Assembly: GCA_037178675.1 (NCBI GenBank)
Contig: JAYMGJ010000473.1
Span: 186,001 to 250,000 of the forward strand
From: Scleroderma bovista
Taxonomy: Eukaryota > Basidiomycota > Agaricomycetes > Boletales > Sclerodermataceae
Direction: 5' to 3'
Length of the DNA: 64,000 bases
Part shown: one piece after another, positions 57,450 through 64,000 of the stretch
Position numbering within the stretch: the first letter of the stretch is position 1
Layout: every line of letters begins with the position of its first letter
Made by a program: the position numbers and the translations under genes
Notes under the pieces: generated by a model
What the model was told of the DNA's origin: nothing
Databases searched by the model: none
What the model saw: only the letters and a program-made list of their open reading frames with translations

Positions 57450-57690
57450 TGTGAGGTGAACTGGCAAAACTCGACACTAGACAAGAGTCACAAAAGACTA
57501 CATAGGTCAGTATTATAGTAAATGAATGTGTAGTGTAGCCTTACCTCAGTACTTCTGTGCAAACAGAGACTGAGGTACGAAACGAAAGAAAACATCCTAT
57601 AAAGAATGACCATGATTATGTAAGGAATGCTCGGCGTGTCCATACTAAGAATAAGGAAAAATGGTACTGTAGGGACCAGGAATTTCAACA
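57450..57690 (-). repeat. Copia 3' LTR
   Basis: 241 bp with TG..CA ends on the minus strand. It inserts into solo LTR copy 6 after CCTAAGAGC, with an extra TTT at the junction. Confidence 0.7.
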
Positions 57691-57714
57691 CACCCACTCG
57701 ATGAGATAGTCCTT

Positions 57715-58806
57715 TTAAATAACCAAACCCATACCTTCTATAAAACGAATGTGTTTCTCTCGACTGAGAGGTTTCGTGAGTATGTCGGCGACCTGTTCTG
57801 CAGTTGGTAGGTACTCCAAGATGATCTCTCCTTCGTCTACTTTCTCCCTGATGTAATGATGACGGATCACGATGTGCTTCGTCCGATCATGGAAAGTAGC
57901 ATTCTTCGCAAGAGACATCACTGACTGATTGTCAATTAATAGCTTGACGGGCGTGCATGAGAGTGATGGCTCGATCTCCGAAAATAATAATTTTAGCCAG
58001 GTGGCTTCCTTCGTGGCGGTGGCAGCAGCCATATACTCAGCTTCCGTGCTCGAGAGAGCAACGGACGGCTGCTTCTTCGATGACCAGCTGATAGCTGCTC
58101 CGGCTGTAACAAAGGTGTAGCCAGAAATTGAGTGGCGGTCATTAACGTCGCCAGCCCAGTCCGCGTCGACGTAGCCCAGTAGGGACATCTCCAACGTCTT
58201 CCTGTAAATGAGACGGGTGTCCGTCGTGCCATGTAGGTAGCGGTAAACTCGTTTTAAAGCTGCAAAATGCGCCTGTCTGGGGCAAGCTGCATGTTTGCTC
58301 AATGCACCCACTGCATATGCCAGGTCTGGATGTGTCGCCAGCATGGCGTACATGAGTCCACCGAGCACGCTTTGATATGTCTTAGTGTCGACTTCGGGGA
58401 CATCAATTTTGACGAGCTTTGCGTTGGTCTCAAGTGGGGTGGAGACGGATTGTCCATCCTTTAAGCTGAAACAATCTAAGATTGTCTTGATGTAGCGGTG
58501 TTGGGACAAGGTAATGGTTCCTTGTTGGCGGTCATGGACGACCTCCATGCCAAGGATCCACCGTGCTTCGCCTAAGTCCATTATTTCGAAGTGGTCCGAC
58601 AGCTGTGACTTGAGGCGTTTGATGGCGTCGAGGTTCTTTGAGAAAATCAACTTGTCGTTGACGTAGACAGCAACAATCAATAGGTCACCATCCTCATCCT
58701 TGTAAAAAAGACTGTGGTCAGCCTCACTGCGTGTGAATCCAAGGGACTCAAACGTTTTTCATAGTGTGTCGTACCATGCCTTCGAGGCTTGCTTAAGGCC
58801 ATAAAG
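57715..58806 (-). pseudogene. Copia pol end: RT palm and RNase H
   Basis: Minus strand: YGLKQASKAWYDTL then a TGA stop, FESLGFTRSEADHSLFYKDE, VAVYVNDKLIFSKNLDAIKR (the copia Y-V-D-D is Y-V-N-D, about 58665-58653), HFEIMDLGEARWILGMEVVH, and an intact frame through RNase H (GYVDADWAGDVNDRHSISGY, SSTEAEYMAAATATKEATWL, ADILTKPLSREKHIRFIEGM). The Asn at the first catalytic Asp would inactivate polymerase. RNase H looks complete. Confidence 0.87.
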
Positions 58807-60254
58807 AGCACGCTGTAAGCGCCAAACGATGTTTGGATCGTCGCGGAAACCCAGTGGAGGACGGAGATAAATCTCCTCCTCCAATTTGCCATTCAGAAAA
58901 GCAGCTTTGACGTCTACTTGATGTACTTCGAGATCATGCTGTGCGGCGAGTGCAAGTAGGGAACGAATGGTAGTGAACTTTGTGACGGGCGCGAATGTAT
59001 CCATATAATCGAGTCCTTCTATTTGCGTGTACCCTTTCACGACGAGGCGAGCCTTGTACTTGTTGATTTCACCGTCTGGCCCGCGCTGGATTTTAAAGAC
59101 CCATTTTGAGTTGATTATCTTGCGATCGGGCGGCATCTCGACTTCCTGGTACAGGCCGATCTCCTTGAACGTATTTAGTTCGATTGCCATTGCTTCCAGC
59201 CATAGATCGGTGTCTGGACGACCGATGGCGTCGCTGTAGGTGAGTGGTTCGCTCTCTAGAGGCGTTGCGGTGGCAGCGCAGCGAGCACTTTGCGTGAGTG
59301 TGTCACGACATGACTCGTCACAGTCCACCATATCAGTGCGTGCGTCCGTCTCTCCTCTGTCGTCAACACCCTCAATGCGAGCTGGTAAGTCGTCCATCCC
59401 TTCATCGTTAAGTTGAATTTCCTCTTCCAGGGTAGTCCTCTCATAGGCGTTGACGAAGAAACGCGAGTCGTCGTTGTGGATCGGCGCTCTGCGAGCGCGG
59501 GAAGAGCGCCTCACAGCTGGAGTGGGGAATAGCACGCTGTAAGCGCCAAACGATGTTTGGATCGTCGCGGAAACCCAGTGGAGGACGGAGATAAATCTCC
59601 TCCTCCAATTTGCCATTCAGAAAAGCAGCTTTGACGTCTACTTGATGTACTTCGAGATCATGCTGTGCGGCGAGTGCAAGTAGGGAACGAATGGTAGTGA
59701 ACTTTGTGACGGGCGCGAATGTATCCATATAATCGAGTCCTTCTATTTGTGTGTACCCTTTCACGACGAGGCGAGCCTTGTACTTGTTGATTTCACCGTC
59801 TGGCCCGCGCTTGATTTTAAAGACCCATTTTGAGTTGATTATCTTGCGATCGGGCGGCATCTCGACTTCCTGGTACAGGCCGATCTCCTTGAACATATTT
59901 AGTTCGATTGCCATTGCTTCCAGCCATAGATCGGTGTCTGGACGACCGATGGCGTCACTGTAGGTGAGTGGTTCGCTCTCTAGAGGCGTTGCGGTGGCAG
60001 CACAGCGAGCACTTTGCGTGAGTGTGTCACGACGTGACTCGTCACAGTCCACCATATCAGTGCGTGTGTCCGTCTCTCCTCTGTCGTCAACACCCTCAAT
60101 GCGAGCTGGTAAGTCGTCCATCCCTTCATCGTTAAGTTGAATTTCCTCTTCCAGGGTAGTCCTCTCATAGGCGTTGACGAAGAAACGCGAGTCGTCGTCG
60201 TGGATCGGCGCTCTGCGAGTGCGGGAAGAGCGCCTCACAGCTGGAGTGGGGAAT
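58807..60254 (-). repeat. 724-bp tandem duplication inside copia pol
   Basis: 58807-59530 and 59531-60254 are near-identical direct copies (about ten differences seen), joined without spacer at GTGGGGAAT/AGCACGCTG. 724 is not a multiple of 3, so the reading frame shifts at the junction (after NIVWRLQRA). Confidence 0.92.
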
Positions 60255-60767
60255 GGGACTGGATACGGCGACGGTGGAGCGGGCGGATGGCTCGAACGTC
60301 CGTCAAAGGTACGTTCTCGCCGTTTGGCGTGCTGTTGACCCTTACTAACCTGCCGTTCGACAGGAACTTCGATCCTTGCAATTTGGCGGCTCAAAATGCC
60401 ATCTGGAGACGATCCAGTGCGATCGGATGAATCAGGTGCGTGTATCAACGCATTCTCAATGTCATTGACCCCTTCTGAAGGTATCCCGTCGACGGATTCG
60501 CCATCCGAGTCCTCGTTGGCGCTGGCTGTCTCCCCATCCCCAACAGGTGAGCATGAGGTCGTTTGTATGGCCTCAGGAGTCGTTCCGACCGCTGACCGTT
60601 TCGTTCCTTCAATGTTTAGGCCACATAATGTACCTACTTTGTCCCGTCTTACACGGCCACCCGAAGGTGAAAATCGGCCGAGTGTCACGGGCCAGCGGAC
60701 AGTAGCCCAAGGATGGACTGTCACCGTGTAACACGGGTTGGGCCCAAGTTGGATATTATCACCTTGT
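58807..60767 (-). pseudogene. Copia integrase tail and RT N-terminal half, partly duplicated
   Basis: Minus strand from about 60735: a linker (VRRSSRTRRAPIHDDDSRFF), acidic spacer, then RT start TYSDAIGRPDTDLWLEAMAI, INSKWVFKIKRGPDGEINKY, KARLVVKGYTQIEGLDYMDT, FAPVTKFTTIRSLLALAAQH, VHQVDVKAAFLNGKLEEEIY. The whole block from RRSSR to this point occurs twice. The first ~20 codons of the longest frame come from the Y foldback end and are not copia. Confidence 0.85.
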
Positions 60768-63700
60768 GATATGGGTGGGCTATGGTGCTGTTTCAGGGGA
60801 GTGGATAAAGGTGTAATCACCATGTCATAGGTGCGGGCTGAGATTTGCTGTAATGGAAGGTAATGGGTGGGCTAGGAAACATTAGTACCAATGAATATAG
60901 TAGGGCTGAGCCACTGGGCAATAAGGTGGAACTACAAATAGGACTGCAGGTTCACTGCCAGGGTTTGACTACCGCGGATTGACTACTGCGGATTGACTAC
61001 CGCGGGTTAACTAACTCGGGTTGACTACCATGGGTTAACTACCATGGGTTGACTAACTCGGGTTGACTACCATGGGTTAACTACTGTGGGTTAACTACCG
61101 CGGGGTAACTACCACGGGTTGACTACCATGGGTTGACTACCTCGGGTTGACTAATGTGGGTTGATGCAGGCAAGTTACTTCAACCTAGAGCTGCAGTGGA
61201 CATGCCCCTAACAAATAAGGCCATACAAACAATGTCCTGGGCATATACAACTGTGTAAATATGATTTATACAAATGAAAAACAAGTTCTAGCAGCAGGAT
61301 AGATTATATGGACAAATATGGCCGTGGGAAAATTACCGCGGCCTAGCACAGCCGCGGTACACATGTCCTTAACAAATAGGGCCATACAAAACAGTTCCAG
61401 GCTATGTACAACTGAGTAAATATGATTTTCACAGTTAATACATGATCCAGTAGTAGGAAGGATTGTATGGACAAATGAGGCCGCAGGAAAATTACCGCGG
61501 CCTAACACAGCAGCAGTACACATGTCCCTTACAAATAAGACATTTCCTGGGCATGTACAACTGAGTAAATATGATTTGCATATTTAATGCACTGAGATCC
61601 CAGTCCTAGCTGCAGGAGGATTGTATGGACAAATAAGGCTGCAGGAAAATTACCGCGGTGTAGCACAGCTGCAGTGTACATGTACCTAACAAATAAGGCC
61701 ATACACACCATGTCCTGGACATGTACAACTGAGTAAATATGATTTGCGCAGTTAATGCACTGAGATCCCAGTCCTAGCTGCAGGAGGGATTGTATGGACA
61801 CATAAGGCCATGGGAAAATTACCGCGGCCTAGCACAGCCGCAGTGCACATGCCCCTAATGACTTAGGCCATACAACACATTGCATGGGCAGGTACAACTG
61901 TGTAAATTATGATTTGTGCAGTTAATGCAACAAGTTCTAGCCACAGGAAGGATTGTATGGACAAATATGGCCGCGGGTATAATCCCACAGGTCACCACAG
62001 CTGCAGTAAACATGTACCAAACAAATAGGGCCATGTGCCAACCATGTCATACCCACACAGTGTCATGGAAATTGCAGATCAGACCACTGAGGATCGACTT
62101 TCTGCATTGTGTCATTTTATTCCCCACATGGTTTATCAGTCTCGAATGTGTTTAACATGGATACTTGCAGCTCAAAAATATCTAAATAGGTACTACTATA
62201 CTAGACCCGAAGACCAATGATATCCACTAAGGAGGCAACCACTCCAGATATGGCCAAGAGAGGAAACCGCATATGTCTCACAATCGGGGTTGCATCAGTA
62301 GTCTGGCTGTGTATACATTTGCTGACTACCTAGGGGGGTGTGGATTACTACTGCTTGCTCACTACAGTATACATAAGGCAATAGCACAAGGGGATTGAGC
62401 AGGGGAAGTCAAATAACATACCAGATGGCGTGGGAAAAGGCTCAAAATTGTGGAGACTTTCAAAACATATCAAAAACATGCAATAGTACACAACACCTCA
62501 TACCCCCATCTGTATAGATGGTGCTATTGAGTTTCTTGCATCTGAAATAGCAATTCAGACATATATTACACCTCCATTAGCCTGACACAAGACACAGACT
62601 GGAGCATGTGGATGTATGGCATGTACATTGCAGCATTGACATGTTAGCATTGATCAGGGGTTTCATTGTGCACAATGTCGCATCTGAGAGGTTTGATAGC
62701 TGTGAAGAATGACAAATAGCATACAATCAGCATTCAGGGACAGTGAAGACTCCATTGCATCATTCATAGAACACTCAATATTTTGTGTTGTGTACTATTG
62801 CATGTTTTTGATATGTTTTGAAAGTCTCCGCAATTTTGAGCCTTTTCCCACGCCATCTGGTATGTTATTTGACTTCCCCTGCTCAATCCCCTTGTGCTAT
62901 TGCCTTATGTATACTGTAGTGAGCAAGCAGTAGTAATCCACACCCCCCTAGGTAGTCAGCAAATGTATACACAGCCAGACTACTGATGCAACCCCGATTG
63001 TGAGACATATGCGGTTTCCTCTCTTGGCCATATCTGGAGTGGTTGCCTCCTTAGTGGATATCATTGGTCTTCGGGTCTAGTATAGTAGTACCTATTTAGA
63101 TATTTTTGAGTTGCAAGTATCCATGTTAAACACATTCGAGACTGATAAACCATGTGGGGAATAAAATGACACAACTATGCAGAAAGTCGATCCTCAGTGG
63201 TCTGATCTGCAATTTCCATGACACTGTGTGGGTATGACATGGTTGGCACATGGCCCTATTTGTTTGGTACATGTTTACTGCAGCTGTGGTGACCTGTGGG
63301 ATTATACCCGCGGCCATATTTGTCCATACAATCCTTCCTGTGGCTAGAACTTGTTGCATTAACTGCACAAATCATAATTTACACAGTTGTACCTGCCCAT
63401 GCAATGTGTTGTATGGCCTAAGTCATTAGGGGCATGTGCACTGCGGCTGTGCTAGGCCGCAGTAATTTTCCCGTGGCCTTATGTGTCCATACAATCCCTC
63501 CTGCAGCTAGGACTGGGATCTCAGTGCATTAACTGCGCAAATCATATTTACTCAGTTGTACATGTCCAGGACATGGTGTGTGTGGCCTTATTTGTTAGGT
63601 ACATGTACATCGCAGCTGTGCTACACCGCGGTAATTTTCCTGCGGCCTTATTTGTCCATACAATCCTTCCTGCAGCTAGGACTGGGATCTCAGTGCATTA

Positions 63701-64000
63701 ACTGTGCAAATCATATTTACTCAGTTGTACATGTCCAGGACATGGTGTGTATGGCCTTATTTGTTAGGTACATGTACACCGCAACTGTGCTACACCGCGG
63801 TAATTTTCCCGCGGCCTTATTTGTCCATACAATCCTTCCTGTGGCTAGGACTGGGATCTCAGTGCATTAACTGCGCAAATCATATTTACTCAGTTGTACA
63901 TGTCCAGGACATGGTTTGTATGGCCTTATTTGTTAGGGGCATGTCCACTGCAGCTCTAGGTTGAAGTAATTTGCCTGCATCAACCCACATTAGTCAACCC
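60768..64000. mobile_element. Foldback element Y, copy 1 (right end cut by the window)
   Basis: Left arm 60768-62503 and right arm 62782-64000 are inverted copies around a 278-bp loop. From the outside inward each arm has a unique tip (GATATGGGTGGGCTATGG), a short-period array (60965-61170), ~165-bp tandem units rich in CCGCGG (61200-62050), a unique block (62050-62400), and the inner core AACATACCAGATGGCGTGGG (about 62413; inverted near 62860). The tip at 60768 equals the end of the decayed copy at 4950. No transposase is encoded; it is probably non-autonomous. Confidence 0.85.
60965..61170. repeat. Short-period array in the Y arm, ~16-bp unit
   Basis: About 13 copies of GGGTTGACTACCATG-type units. 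The last bases vary among CCGCGG, CCATGG, CTCGGG and CTGTGG, often a 6-bp palindrome. The same array begins in mirror orientation at the right edge (AGTCAACCC) and occurs decayed at 4590-4770. Confidence 0.85.

Larger units (their letters stand above)
57450..60767 (-). mobile_element. Ty1/copia element, 5' truncated
   Basis: Minus strand: integrase C-terminal/linker region, RT, RNase H, polypurine-rich CGAGTGGG, then a 241-bp LTR (57450-57690, TGTTGAAATTCC...CCTCACA). The 5' end is missing at 60767, where the Y foldback begins. It contains a 724-bp tandem duplication that breaks RT. Confidence 0.85.

Noticed and set aside
61266..63964. Apparent repeat proteins (recurrent LGLGSQCINCANHIYSVVH-like peptides) at 3871-4570, 61266-61801 and 63483-63964
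   Set aside because: They are chance frames through the ~165-bp Y units (a multiple of three) and appear on whichever strand the arm lies. No start context or splice structure.

Overview
This is a eukaryotic, intron-bearing, extremely transposon-rich stretch, most likely from an Agaricomycete (mushroom-forming basidiomycete). The reasons are a decayed Plavaka-type DNA transposase, MarY1/Tf1-like chromodomain Ty3/gypsy elements, spliceosomal introns of about 50-65 bp with GT..AG ends, and CpG-to-TpG/CpA decay of old copies with catalytic-site hits in TpCpG context. I see no convincing host housekeeping gene and no rRNA, tRNA or CRISPR. Nearly everything is nested mobile DNA.

Layout. 1-1.65 kb: Plavaka transposase remnant, minus strand. 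2.1-2.75 kb: small unknown ORF. 3.28-4.95 kb: half of a foldback element (family Y). 5.4-6.56 kb: two copies of an LTR-like repeat (family E). 6.56-8.12 kb: first of six copies of a long (up to 2.1 kb) solo-LTR-like repeat. 8.1-28.7 kb: a decayed minus-strand Ty3/gypsy element (gypsy-D) plus a following minus-strand ORF. This block is broken up by a gypsy-A element bounded by two LTRs (9635-15969, TSD GTGTG), a hAT-like element (20714-22655, 8-bp TSD), an E repeat and a solo LTR. 29.1-32.2 kb: hairpin cluster, minisatellites and a second foldback family (Z). 32.3-38.7 kb: two solo LTRs, one cleanly inserted in a gypsy gag (TSD CCGG), then that gag fused to a gypsy-A-like pol (gypsy-C).

Gypsy-C is interrupted by a 12.5-kb structure (38687-51229) with 99-bp terminal inverted repeats and an 8-9 bp target duplication. 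It holds a 20-copy minisatellite, a large Z foldback, and gypsy-B on the minus strand. Gypsy-B is itself interrupted at a TA by a pristine 2968-bp Tc1/mariner element. Gypsy-C resumes at 51230. Then come a solo LTR, an unclassified GC-richer block, a gypsy-D gag fragment, another solo LTR cut by a Ty1/copia element with an internal 724-bp tandem duplication, and finally the best-preserved Y foldback running off the right edge.

The most interesting system is the Tc1/mariner at 46281-49248. It has perfect 69-bp TIRs, a three-exon DD34E transposase, and a convergent second multi-exon gene that fills the other half of the element. That gene encodes an acidic, basic-patch, Cys/His-motif protein with a SAM-like C-terminus, and both genes start just inside a TIR. 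Also notable are the self-priming (Tf1-type) signal in gypsy-A, the mirror-image minisatellite arms of the foldbacks with a core motif shared between families, and a conserved antisense ORF inside the long LTR.
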